From JAHEYG01 sp040403535 (GTDB lineage Bacteria; Bacteroidota; Bacteroidia; B-17B0; Aurantibacillaceae): a stretch of 64,000 bases of DNA. The stretch is taken from contig JBBAKL010000009.1 in the NCBI GenBank assembly GCA_040403535.1, forward strand, positions 1 through 64,000, in the 5' to 3' direction. How positions within the stretch are numbered: position 1 is the stretch's first letter; every line of letters starts with the position of its first letter. Both the position numbers and the translations under genes were made by a program. Below are positions 46,599 to 54,952 of the stretch, in pieces. A model generated the notes under the pieces. It had not been told where the DNA came from. It was given only the letters and a program-made list of their open reading frames with translations, and made no database searches.

Positions 46599-46691
46599 TA
46601 AATGATTTTATACTTTATAAATTACTGAAATTAAACCGGGCTTACAAAACTTTCTAACCTGAAGTTTAAACTAATCTGCTATTTCGATTAT
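46382..46691 (-). repeat. Direct repeat R2: junction of membrane-protein tail and yhcH
   Basis: Together with R1 (53035-53343) this is a diverged direct repeat of about 310 bases in the same orientation. Shared bases include the AAAATCATTTAATG stretch at the yhcH start, the preceding TTTATA and GTAAG blocks and an ATAATCG at the far end. The protein-level match covers yhcH codons 1 to about 71. The pse cassette lies between the two copies. Confidence 0.75.
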
Positions 46692-46745
46692 AACTGTGGT
46701 AAAAAAGAATCTTATTTGAATTCAATTGGTTTTATCACAATCAAG
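46600..46745 (-). pseudogene. Remnant of the 3' end of a second large membrane-protein gene
   Basis: Read on the minus strand, this spacer aligns with the last 35-45 codons of the membrane protein at 53248-54951: VII near the far end, LQV followed by a basic residue, and a final YK before the stop. An in-frame TAG near 46670 and the lack of any upstream gene show it is a relic. It explains most of the 270-base gap between pseI and yhcH. Confidence 0.65.
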
Positions 46746-46868
46746 TTTATAATCAATACTAATCATTTTATTATTTATAAATTATAATATTTTTTTATTT
46801 CATTAACTTGATAAAAACCCATCACAACCAGGCCTAAATTGACAAACTAATTCAGGTAATAAAAAACC

Positions 46869-47912
46869 TTATAAAACATCCTCCAATTTAAGAGGCTGAC
46901 CTTTTTTTAAATCGTGCTTCGCTTTCTTACCAAGAACAAGATCAAAATATTTAGGTGCTAATCCCAATGCCGGCCTAATTACTTTTATATTGCTTTCGGT
47001 TATCAATTCACCTTCATTAATATCTTTTGAAATATAAATTGAGCGTTTAAATTGCAAAGATTTTTTTTCCGCCTCTTGAACACCAATAAAATCGGAACCG
47101 AGTGCCAGAAAGGCTCGTTCCGATTCAACTACTAAAGATTTCAATTCTTCGGGCTCTAATGAAAAAGCACTGTCAACTCCGCCATCTGCCCTTCTAAGTG
47201 TAAAATGCTTTTCAATAACGCGAGCACCTAAAGCTACAGCAGCAACCGATGCTCCTACGCCCATTGTATGATCCGATAATCCTACCGTAACGTTAAAGAG
47301 TTTTTTTAGTCGAGGTATGGCATTTAAGTTTGTATTATCAGGTGTTGCTGGATAGGTACTAGTACATTTTAATATAATTAAATTTTTACAGCCGGCTTCT
47401 TTTAACACGTTAACACTTTCAGTAATGTCTTCTAAAGAAGATACACCGGTTGACATAATTACAGGCTTTCCTGTTTTTGCGACCTTCTTTAATAACGGAT
47501 GATGTGTGTTTTCGAATGATGCAATCTTATATGCAGGTACATTTAATGATTCCAAAAAATCAACCGATGTTTCATCAAAAGGAGAGCTAAACGCTAACAT
47601 TCCTTTCTCTTTTGCGCGGTCGAATATTGGTTTATGCCATTCCCATGGCGTATAGGCCATTTTGTACAAATCGTGAAGTTCCTTTCCTTTCCATAATGAA
47701 TTCTCATCAGTAATGGTTAAAACACCTTTCATTGTGATAGTATCAGCCGTATAGGTTTGTAATTTTAATGCCTGCGCACCAGCTGCTGCTGCTGCATCAA
47801 CCAAAGCCAATGCCCTATCGAGGGATTGATTATGATTACCACTCATTTCAGCAATGATGAATGGCGGATGATTAGTGCCAATTGTTACATCTCCGATTAT
47901 TATGTCACTCAT
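46869..47912 (-). CDS. pseI: Pseudaminic acid synthase
   Basis: The protein has 347 aa. It condenses 2,4-diacetamido-2,4,6-trideoxy-L-altrose with phosphoenolpyruvate to give pseudaminic acid. The N-terminus IGDVTIGTNHPPFIIAEMSG and the TADTITMKG segment are PseI-specific. Other motifs are GLSDHTMG and EKHFTLRRADGGVDSAFS. A SAF domain ends the protein. It is the last gene of the pse cassette and starts 2 bases after pseH. Confidence 0.95.
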   Translation of the reverse strand: MSDIIIGDVTIGTNHPPFIIAEMSGNHNQSLDRALALVDAAAAAGAQALKLQTYTADTITMKGVLTITDENSLWKGKELHDLYKMAYTPWEWHKPIFDRAKEKGMLAFSSPFDETSVDFLESLNVPAYKIASFENTHHPLLKKVAKTGKPVIMSTGVSSLEDITESVNVLKEAGCKNLIILKCTSTYPATPDNTNLNAIPRLKKLFNVTVGLSDHTMGVGASVAAVALGARVIEKHFTLRRADGGVDSAFSLEPEELKSLVVESERAFLALGSDFIGVQEAEKKSLQFKRSIYISKDINEGELITESNIKVIRPALGLAPKYFDLVLGKKAKHDLKKGQPLKLEDVL

Positions 47913-47914
47913 TT

Positions 47915-48457
47915 TTACCTGTTATAAATTGATTTTTTTAAATCTTCTTTTACTGCATCCCACTCGTGTTTTAATATCGCTAATGCAACAACATCATAAT
48001 ATTTACCATCCTTTAAAATGTGTTCACGATAAAAACCCTCTTGTTTAAAGCCAAATTTCTGATGCATTTGTATAACTTTTTCGTTAAAAGAAAAAACTTC
48101 GCACATCAGTTTATTAAACTTCATTTCTTCAAATACATAATTTAGAATATTATATTCTACCTTAGAGCCAATACCTGCTCCTCTCACCTCCGTATTACCC
48201 AGGTAAAAGGCCCAGGTGCAGTGCTTGAAATTAGGCTTGATATTATAAATTGATACAAGACCTAACTTTTTTCCATCGTACTCAATAAGCCAGTATTTTT
48301 GAGAAGGATCATTTTTGATTTTTTCATACCACTGTTTTTGCTGTTCTGAAGTTATTAGTGCAGAGGTGTACATGTATCTGCTCACTTCTTCCGAATTTCT
48401 CCAGAGGCGTATTTGTTCTATATCCTCTTCTTTTATATCAACTAATTTAATATCCAT
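47915..48457 (-). CDS. pseH: UDP-4-amino-4,6-dideoxy-N-acetyl-beta-L-altrosamine N-acetyltransferase
   Basis: The protein has 180 aa of the GNAT fold. It acetylates the 4-amino group made by PseC. LRLWRNSEEVSRYMYTS-type N-terminus (here IRLWRNSEEVSRYMYTS), the acetyl-CoA loop region GNTEVRGAGIGSKVEY, and FNEKVIQMHQKFGFKQEGF are typical. The start overlaps the pseG stop by one base. Position within an otherwise complete pse set makes the assignment firm. Confidence 0.93.
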   Translation of the reverse strand: MDIKLVDIKEEDIEQIRLWRNSEEVSRYMYTSALITSEQQKQWYEKIKNDPSQKYWLIEYDGKKLGLVSIYNIKPNFKHCTWAFYLGNTEVRGAGIGSKVEYNILNYVFEEMKFNKLMCEVFSFNEKVIQMHQKFGFKQEGFYREHILKDGKYYDVVALAILKHEWDAVKEDLKKSIYNR

Positions 48458-49485
48458 TATGCTAAATTTTTAATTGCATTAGCAATTCTGTCTCCCGATT
48501 TTCCGTCAATTAATTGCTTCTGTTTTGCAAGCATTTCATTTATAACTTCTGTGCTTGAAATTCCTCTTTGGATCACCGCAACAATTTCGCTTACCGTTGC
48601 GCTCAACAAATCCTTTAAATCGAAAAATATTTGATGTGTTTTCAAATATTCGTACAAATGCTTTTGATTATCGGCAGTAAAACCCGAAAATACCGGTTTA
48701 TTAATAGCAATAAGTTCTAAACACGTTGTACTGCATGTGCAAACTGCCAAGTCACTTTTTTGCATTAAGTGTACCATGTTTTCTTCTCCTAAATTTGAAA
48801 AAAGAGTAATTTTCTTTTTTGATTTAATAATTTTCTCTTCAATACTCGTTTGATGTTTGTAAGCTGCCCCAACAACTATATTAATTTCTTCAATTGATTG
48901 TACTTCTAACAATGCATTTAAAGCTTTTAAGGTTATATTGTGTTCATCACCTCCACCCAGTGCAATTAAAGCGCTTTTTAATGAATTTGATTTCACTGTT
49001 TCCGAAACCGCTTGGTTCAAAAAGGATTTACGAAGCAAAGCATAATCCAGACCTAACAACAATTGCGTGTAATTTTCTTTACTGTATAAAGTACTATTGA
49101 TGCCAGGTGTATGATTTATAACAACATCGGCATACATGTGTTGTGCATGCAAATCGTCAATATATACTATTTTAATATTTTCTGCTTTAAGTTGTTGCTG
49201 ATATAACGAATCAAATTGATAACCGTCTATAATAATCACAAGCTCCCTTGTATTATAATTTTTCCGAATCCATTCTGCTTCCGCTGAAATATCTGTTCCT
49301 AGCGGGATTATCCTTTTTGAAAATTTATTAGGAATTATATTCTCACATTGGTTCCTCGCTGACATCAAAAACTCGCAATTAAAAGTATTCTCCAGCATTT
49401 CAGCTAAGGCAATGCAACGATAAATGTGTCCCAAACCAATTTCAGAACTACCGTCGGCTCGTAATACAACTTTCTTTTTAAACAT
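48457..49485 (-). CDS. pseG: UDP-2,4-diacetamido-2,4,6-trideoxy-beta-L-altropyranose hydrolase
   Basis: The protein has 342 aa of GT-B fold. It removes UDP from the PseH product. The N-terminal signature RADGSSEIGLGHIYRCIALA contains the catalytic His (GLGH). Further marks are VIIDGYQFD, the YIDDLHAQHMYADVVINHTPG stretch in two parts, and LIALGGGDEHN. It overlaps pseF by 8 bases and pseH by one. Confidence 0.95.
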   Translation of the reverse strand: MFKKKVVLRADGSSEIGLGHIYRCIALAEMLENTFNCEFLMSARNQCENIIPNKFSKRIIPLGTDISAEAEWIRKNYNTRELVIIIDGYQFDSLYQQQLKAENIKIVYIDDLHAQHMYADVVINHTPGINSTLYSKENYTQLLLGLDYALLRKSFLNQAVSETVKSNSLKSALIALGGGDEHNITLKALNALLEVQSIEEINIVVGAAYKHQTSIEEKIIKSKKKITLFSNLGEENMVHLMQKSDLAVCTCSTTCLELIAINKPVFSGFTADNQKHLYEYLKTHQIFFDLKDLLSATVSEIVAVIQRGISSTEVINEMLAKQKQLIDGKSGDRIANAIKNLA

Positions 49486-50173
49486 TAGCAGGAAACACTA
49501 AAGCATGTTTTAACTCGGCAATTTTCCAGTCACTTTCATTATCAATATCCTGAACCTGTAATTCGTCAAGTATAACAGAACCGCTATTTGTAGTAAATAC
49601 CTTCTTTTCATTCATGAACACATCTGATCGCATCCAGTAAAATTGCCCGGCATCGTGGTATCTTGGCTCAAGATCCTGAGAGCGTCTGTTAAGGTTCTCT
49701 GGCCACACCAAAGAAGTTTTTGAATCCTTAATCTGCAAGGCTCGTTGTATGGGAAAAGAAAATTTGCAAACCGGAAATACGCTATCGAATTTTTTATTTA
49801 CCATTAAATCAAATGATTCTCTTAATGTGTTTCCAGTAATAAATGGTGCGGTTGGATAAATACAACAAAAAAACTCAAAACTTTTACCAAGCTTGTTCAG
49901 ATCTACAAGAACTTCTTCCAACACATCGGCTGTACTGCTGTAATCATTTGCGTTTTTCTTACTGCGCATAAATGGTACTTCTGCGCCAAACTTTTTAGCA
50001 ACTTCAGCAATCATCACATCGTCGGTTGAAACCATAACATAATCAAATAACCCTGAACTCAGAGCAGTTTCAATAGAATAGGCAATAATAGGTTTTCCCC
50101 TAAATATTTTAATGTTTTTGGCGGGTATGCGTTTACTTCCTCCCCTTGCTGTTATTATTGCTACTGAACTCAT
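49478..50173 (-). CDS. pseF: Pseudaminic acid cytidylyltransferase
   Basis: The protein has 231 aa. It activates pseudaminic acid with CTP to CMP-Pse. IITARGGSKRIPAKNIKIF is the nucleotide-binding signature of the NeuA/PseF group, and the RRSQDLEPRYHDAGQFYW segment is the PseF-type motif. It lies 40 bases after pseC, the largest spacing inside the cassette, and overlaps pseG by 8 bases. Confidence 0.95.
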   Translation of the reverse strand: MSSVAIITARGGSKRIPAKNIKIFRGKPIIAYSIETALSSGLFDYVMVSTDDVMIAEVAKKFGAEVPFMRSKKNANDYSSTADVLEEVLVDLNKLGKSFEFFCCIYPTAPFITGNTLRESFDLMVNKKFDSVFPVCKFSFPIQRALQIKDSKTSLVWPENLNRRSQDLEPRYHDAGQFYWMRSDVFMNEKKVFTTNSGSVILDELQVQDIDNESDWKIAELKHALVFPANV

Positions 50174-50213
50174 TTAATAATTATATATTGAGGTTATGTT
50201 ATGCAACAACCAT

Positions 50214-51377
50214 CTATGTTTTTTGAGCTTTTAAAAAATCTCTTATTTGTGCTATCACGTAATCCTGTTCTACGTTACTTAATGTCGGATACATTGGTAA
50301 ACTTAAACACTTGCTGTAATAATCTTCAGAAACCGGATAGTCACCTTTCTTGTTTCCTAATTTCTTATAATAAGGCATTGTGTGTACCGGTATATAATGA
50401 ACCTGACAGAAAATATTTTTGCCTCTTAAATAGTCATACAATTCCTTTCTCTTCTCAACTTCAATAATGTAAAGATGATAGGCATGCCCTTCAACTACAC
50501 CCGATTGTTTTAATATATTTTTCTCGTTTTTAAACGCATCGAAATAATTTTTAGCAATCTCTCTTCTTCGAGTTAAACCTTCATCAGCCCTTTCTAATTG
50601 TGTAATGCCTAGTGCTGCCTGAAAATCGGTTAAACGGTAGTTATAGCCAAGCTCCTGCATTTCGTAATACCAACCACCATGATTTTCATGCAACAAATCA
50701 GGATTTTTGGTAATGCCATGGGTTCTGTATAATAATAATTTTTTATATAATTCTTCGTTGTTAGTGGTAATCATTCCGCCTTCGCCACATGCGATATGTT
50801 TTACAGGGTGAAATGAAAAAATAGCCAGATCCGCGAAATTGCTGTTACCACACAATTGCTTTTTACCATTACTGTCTGTAAAATAGCCTCCCGGTGCATG
50901 ACACGCATCCTCAATAATCCATAAATGATATTTATCTGCCAGTTTTTTAAATGCTTCCAGATTAACAGCATACCCCGCAAAATCAACAGGTATTATTCCT
51001 TTAAAAAATCCTGCCGGCTTTGAATTAATTAATGCCTCCACTTTAGCTAAATCCAAAGTAAATGTATCAGGATTAATATCCGCAAAATAAACATTTCCAC
51101 CGCAATATCGCAAACAATTAGCAGATGCAGCAAATGTGATTGGGGTTGTAATTACGTTGGTATCTGTGTCAACATTTAATGCCATAGCGCATAAATGTAA
51201 AGCGGCAGTACCATTACTTATGGCAACAGCGTATTTACTTCCAATGTATTTGGCAAATGCCTTCTCAAATTCTTCAATTTTTGGTCCTTGTGTTAAAAAA
51301 TCCGATTGAAGTGTTTCTATAACAGCCTTAATGTCATTTTCCGTAATGTTTTGTCGGCCATATGGTATCGGTTTCAT
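50214..51377 (-). CDS. pseC: UDP-4-amino-4,6-dideoxy-N-acetyl-beta-L-altrosamine transaminase
   Basis: The protein has 387 aa, a DegT-family PLP enzyme. The PseC hallmark IPYGRQNITENDIKAV opens the protein, followed by LTQGPKIEEFE. PLP site: IIEDACHAPGG and the Schiff-base Lys in FSFHPVKHIACGEGG. It aminates the 4-keto sugar delivered by PseB. It starts 3 bases after pseB. Confidence 0.95.
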   Translation of the reverse strand: MKPIPYGRQNITENDIKAVIETLQSDFLTQGPKIEEFEKAFAKYIGSKYAVAISNGTAALHLCAMALNVDTDTNVITTPITFAASANCLRYCGGNVYFADINPDTFTLDLAKVEALINSKPAGFFKGIIPVDFAGYAVNLEAFKKLADKYHLWIIEDACHAPGGYFTDSNGKKQLCGNSNFADLAIFSFHPVKHIACGEGGMITTNNEELYKKLLLYRTHGITKNPDLLHENHGGWYYEMQELGYNYRLTDFQAALGITQLERADEGLTRRREIAKNYFDAFKNEKNILKQSGVVEGHAYHLYIIEVEKRKELYDYLRGKNIFCQVHYIPVHTMPYYKKLGNKKGDYPVSEDYYSKCLSLPMYPTLSNVEQDYVIAQIRDFLKAQKT

Positions 51378-51380
51378 ATA

Positions 51381-52397
51381 TTAAACTGTAAAGTTTGGAT
51401 CCAAGTGCTTTTTAATCAACATACGAATTGCTTCAGCATCTACCCATTCGGTATTCTTGCCTGAACTATAACAGAAACCTTCCGCTACTTTTTTAGCATT
51501 TAAGTTTTTAATATAATCCTTTAACTCAAAAGCAGGAACCTGAGGCAAAATAGCATAGTATTTTCCTAAATCGTATGTTGTAAATGAATCGGATTCTGTA
51601 ATCATCTCCTCATGGATCTTTTCACCCGGACGAATACCTACAATTTCAATTTTACATTCCGGACCGACCGCTTTTGCTACTTCAGTAATTTTATAAGAAG
51701 GAATTTTTGGAACAAATATTTCACCGCCCCAAGCATGTTCCATAGCGTGTAATACCAGATCAGCGCCCTCTTGCAAAGAAATGTTGAAACGTGTCATAGT
51801 AGGATCCGTAATTGGTAAAGTTCCGGTTTTCTTTTTTTGCATAAAGAAAGGAATAACTGAACCATTAGAGCCCATTACATTGCCATAACGAACAACTGAG
51901 AATTTAATATTACTATTCCCTTTAATATTATTGGCTGCTACAAATAATTTATCGGAACATAATTTTGTAGCACCGTATAAATTAATTGGGGCTGCCGCTT
52001 TATCAGTAGATAAGGCTACAACATTTTCTACGCCACATTCAATGGCTGCATTAATTACATTTTCAGCACCCATTACGTTGGTCATCACACATTCCATCGG
52101 ATTGTATTCCGCAATATGAACATGTTTCATTGCAGCAGCATGTATAACATAATCCACTCCTTTAAAAGCTTTTTTTAGTCTTTCAAAATCCCGAACATCA
52201 CCAATAAAATAGCGCATTGGATTTCCGGGTTTTGCCGGATACTCCATATTCATTTGAAATTGCTTTTGTTCATCACGAGAAAAAACAATTAAACGTTTAA
52301 CCTTAGGCCATCGTTCAAGTATTGTTTTTACTAATTGCTTTCCTAGTGAACCGGTTCCGCCAGTTATAAGTACAGATTTATCATTTAGTGTAAACAT
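51381..52397 (-). CDS. pseB: UDP-N-acetylglucosamine 4,6-dehydratase (5-inverting)
   Basis: The protein has 338 aa of the extended SDR fold. It makes the first committed step of pseudaminic acid synthesis. NAD loop LITGGTGSLGKQLV; catalytic YGATK; the inverting-dehydratase motif NVMGAENVINAAIECGVE is also seen. It is the first gene of the pse cassette, preceded by 232 bases of AT-rich spacer that probably carries its promoter. Confidence 0.95.
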   Translation of the reverse strand: MFTLNDKSVLITGGTGSLGKQLVKTILERWPKVKRLIVFSRDEQKQFQMNMEYPAKPGNPMRYFIGDVRDFERLKKAFKGVDYVIHAAAMKHVHIAEYNPMECVMTNVMGAENVINAAIECGVENVVALSTDKAAAPINLYGATKLCSDKLFVAANNIKGNSNIKFSVVRYGNVMGSNGSVIPFFMQKKKTGTLPITDPTMTRFNISLQEGADLVLHAMEHAWGGEIFVPKIPSYKITEVAKAVGPECKIEIVGIRPGEKIHEEMITESDSFTTYDLGKYYAILPQVPAFELKDYIKNLNAKKVAEGFCYSSGKNTEWVDAEAIRMLIKKHLDPNFTV

Positions 52398-52629
52398 AAA
52401 TATTCGTTTTTTTGTTTATATAGTTGTTATTTAATTAGAATCATTTACATTATTGAATAGAATTAAGTGGCTTTACAAAATAGTTCTGTTGAACTTTTAT
52501 GGTCATTAATTTACAATTTGACATTAAAATTATTATTTACCAATTTGTATAATAACCAGTTTAATTGCATTCAATTACAGAAATTATTGTTGCTTTTTTT
52601 GATGTTTTGAATCGGCATTATTTAATTCA
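52398..52629. other. AT-rich spacer upstream of pseB
   Basis: 232 bases with no ORF or recognisable RNA. Presumably holds the pseB promoter (minus strand). A TATTTTG near the middle resembles but does not match the -7 consensus. Confidence 0.4.
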
Positions 52630-53035
52630 TCACGATTTAACCTCGTATAAATAAATTTTCAAATACGCTTTGTCATTATTTTCAAAGCTTTTTAAAAATT
52701 TTATCGAAGAAGTGTCAGGCATTTTAATTGGAACCGAAATCAATAAGTATTTTCCTCCTAATTCTTGATAGGCTTTCCAATCATAATTAAGTGTTGATAT
52801 TTTCCTGGTATTTTTAAATTCATCACAATATAAATAACATTGGCTTACCCAATAATCAAAATATTTTTTTACATCCGGATTTTTTTCAAGTTCGTAGCCA
52901 GTTATTTTTTCGGAATTTGTGTTTATAATTTACATCGTACATGTTTTGATAGGCATCATTTGAATAAAAGACATTACGAGATGCAATTGCAGGATCAAAT
53001 CCCACACAACCTACACGGTAACTGGCATTTGGTTT
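52630..53035 (-). pseudogene. Fragment: 3' end of a second large membrane-protein gene, frameshifted
   Basis: From about 53035 the reading frame of the damaged yhcH changes into sequence like the C-terminus of the neighbouring membrane protein: YKHKFRK against YKKQFRK, and SQCYLYC against SKCYLYS. The frame breaks at an A6 run (T6 at 52905-52910 on the plus strand). One frame over it continues ITGYELEKNPDVKKYFDYW and ends at a TGA at 52630-52632. The N-terminal membrane part is absent. The single-base break at a homopolymer could also be a sequencing error, but the chimeric join to yhcH would remain. Confidence 0.75.
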
Positions 53036-53343
53036 ATTAATATACTTATTATGCGCTTGTATCGGTTGTGTTTTATACATATTATCATATGGGCACATCG
53101 CCATTGCAAAAACCTCATCTCCGCTTATTTCTATCCTGTCATTTTTCAGGTTTCTAATATCAAGATAATAAATAAAACCCAGAACATTCGGTAAATATCT
53201 ATTCATTACTTGGAATTAATTGAGGCTATTAAGGGTCGTATTGAGCATTAAATGATTTTGTAAAGTATAAAATGTTGGAAATTAAGAGGACTTACAAATA
53301 CTTTTTGAACTTGTAAGTTTAGGATTTTAGCATTGCCGATTAT
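53035..53343 (-). repeat. Direct repeat R1: junction of membrane-protein tail and yhcH
   Basis: Partner of R2 (46382-46691). It contains the last 32 codons of the membrane-protein gene and the first 71 codons of the broken yhcH. The two copies keep the same order and orientation, with clear but incomplete base identity. Confidence 0.75.
53036..53248 (-). pseudogene. 5' fragment of a second yhcH copy
   Basis: The start ATG overlaps the stop of the membrane-protein gene as TAATG. The peptide MLNTTLNSLN then meets a TAA (53216-53218), where the intact copy has MILTTLNSIRKYQG. From an internal ATG at 53206 the frame continues like YhcH for 57 codons (EVFAMAMCPYDNMYK, QAHNKYIN) and then switches to membrane-protein sequence. 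The cupin core is missing, so no functional YhcH can be made. A 106-aa chimeric peptide could still be translated from 53206. Confidence 0.85.
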
Positions 53344-54951
53344 GACACCTGACAGTATATAACTTCCATTCATTTTTTTTATTTGATCTGTATTAATATC
53401 AAGGTCTGGATCAAAAGCGAAACCGTTTTTGTTTTCAAAATTCCCTGTAATGCTTCTCTTACTGTATAAATAACATTTTGAGCCCCACTCATCAAAAACA
53501 CTTTTTATTTCTTCAGATTTTTCGATTTCATTCTCAATAATTTTTCGGAATTGTTTTTTGTATTCTAAAGGATAATCTCCCTGATAATCATCCAAAACAT
53601 TAATGCCCGAAAATTTGCATGCTGAAGGCATTAAACAATAATTAATCACATTGCCTATGGTATCTTTTCCGATCTCCTGTTTAATTTGCCTGTATATATC
53701 TGTATTAAAAAATTGACTAAATGTATTAGGCGCATCTGCATCTATAGAAACACCATTGCATTCGAAACTGCTCCTGTTGCGTGCAATATTGCCTCGCCAA
53801 ATGAAAGTGAAAAATACAATAAGAGATATTATAGTCATCATCTTATTTACTTTACCCGAAATAAATACCAAATAAGAAAGTACAGCCAGTAATACTATAA
53901 AAAACAAACCGGGCACTAAAGAAATAAAACGTTTAAAATTAAAAACATTGGCGAGCGGAAAAGATTTATAGAAAAAACTCATCTGGGACCAATCGAGCAA
54001 TGCTGCCATAAACCCACAGAACATTAACAAAAATAACATTAGGCTCATTCCCGATTCCGGTACATCCTTCCTATTAAAAACAACGTAGCCATAATAGGCA
54101 AAAAAAGGAATAAACAGTATGCCTAGGTAATTAGCCGTATTAAATTCTCCATCAAAAATATTTTTAAAAGTAACGCCAATTACCCCTTTAATATTTAAAC
54201 CTAGTTCCCGTTCAAAACCACTTCTCGAGCTATGGTAAGTCTTGTTAAATAAGTGATTATAAAACATCATATATTCAGAAAGAACATATACTGTGCTCGT
54301 AAGAAATATGGCCATTAAAATTCTGTAATTGAATTTTCTATCCTTAAACCAAAACCACACAAGCATTATTCCGAACAGAAAACACAAATGCAGCCCTGAT
54401 AGAACAAGATTAGAACCCAGTGCAAATAAAATCAAAGTAGAAAAAGAGCGTTTTAGCTTTATGCCATTTTTGATGTTAAGTATCGCCCAAAAGACCAGAG
54501 GAATACCGCAAATGGAAAGACCATAAGAAGTATTGTAAGGTAAACACGCAAAACACAAACACAAAATAAGAAAAATCTCAGGCTGCTCCTTTGCGTATTT
54601 AATATAATCCTTTCCATACAAATACATTCCTAAAAAAGCAAGCATCCGGAATAAAACGAAAACAACAGCGTAACCTGTTAATGATCCGAAGAAATACATG
54701 CTTAGTGCTACCGATTCAGTATACCTTACAAAAACTGCTCTTGGCAAGCCATTCATTGATCCGTGTACAACAGCATTTGGATCGGGATTAAAAAAATTTC
54801 CTGATTTTATAACCAAATGCCGTGAGGTAAAGTTGCCATCAAACTCATCGTGCTGCCTGATTTCATTATTGGGCGACGGGACGAAATAGTAAATAAAAAA
54901 TGCAAAAGCAGCGATAACTATTAACCATATCAAGGACTGCTTTTGATTCAT
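53248..54951 (-). CDS. Polytopic membrane protein (DUF6044/YfhO-like), probable glycan-locus membrane component
   Basis: The start is placed at the ATG at 54951 (567 aa), one base after the upstream gene's stop; a longer frame begins at 54981. About ten transmembrane helices occupy residues 1 to about 380 (first: SLIWLIVIAAFAFFIYYFV). A soluble C-terminal domain of about 180 residues follows (YPLEYKKQFRKIIE, SKCYLYSKR). It resembles large bacterial membrane proteins of the YfhO/DUF6044 kind, which look like lipid-linked-sugar glycosyltransferases (GT-C). An early periplasmic-loop acidic pair (HDEFDGNF) fits a GT-C-type first loop. Family naming is tentative. Its stop overlaps the yhcH remnant. 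Confidence 0.65.
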   Translation of the reverse strand: MNQKQSLIWLIVIAAFAFFIYYFVPSPNNEIRQHDEFDGNFTSRHLVIKSGNFFNPDPNAVVHGSMNGLPRAVFVRYTESVALSMYFFGSLTGYAVVFVLFRMLAFLGMYLYGKDYIKYAKEQPEIFLILCLCFACLPYNTSYGLSICGIPLVFWAILNIKNGIKLKRSFSTLILFALGSNLVLSGLHLCFLFGIMLVWFWFKDRKFNYRILMAIFLTSTVYVLSEYMMFYNHLFNKTYHSSRSGFERELGLNIKGVIGVTFKNIFDGEFNTANYLGILFIPFFAYYGYVVFNRKDVPESGMSLMLFLLMFCGFMAALLDWSQMSFFYKSFPLANVFNFKRFISLVPGLFFIVLLAVLSYLVFISGKVNKMMTIISLIVFFTFIWRGNIARNRSSFECNGVSIDADAPNTFSQFFNTDIYRQIKQEIGKDTIGNVINYCLMPSACKFSGINVLDDYQGDYPLEYKKQFRKIIENEIEKSEEIKSVFDEWGSKCYLYSKRSITGNFENKNGFAFDPDLDINTDQIKKMNGSYILSGVIIGNAKILNLQVQKVFVSPLNFQHFILYKII

Positions 54952-54952
54952 C

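Noticed and set aside
46599..46868. Insertion sequence or attachment site at the pse cassette edge
   Set aside because: No transposase, integrase, inverted terminal repeats or tRNA gene was seen; the spacer is better explained as the remnant of a membrane-protein gene.
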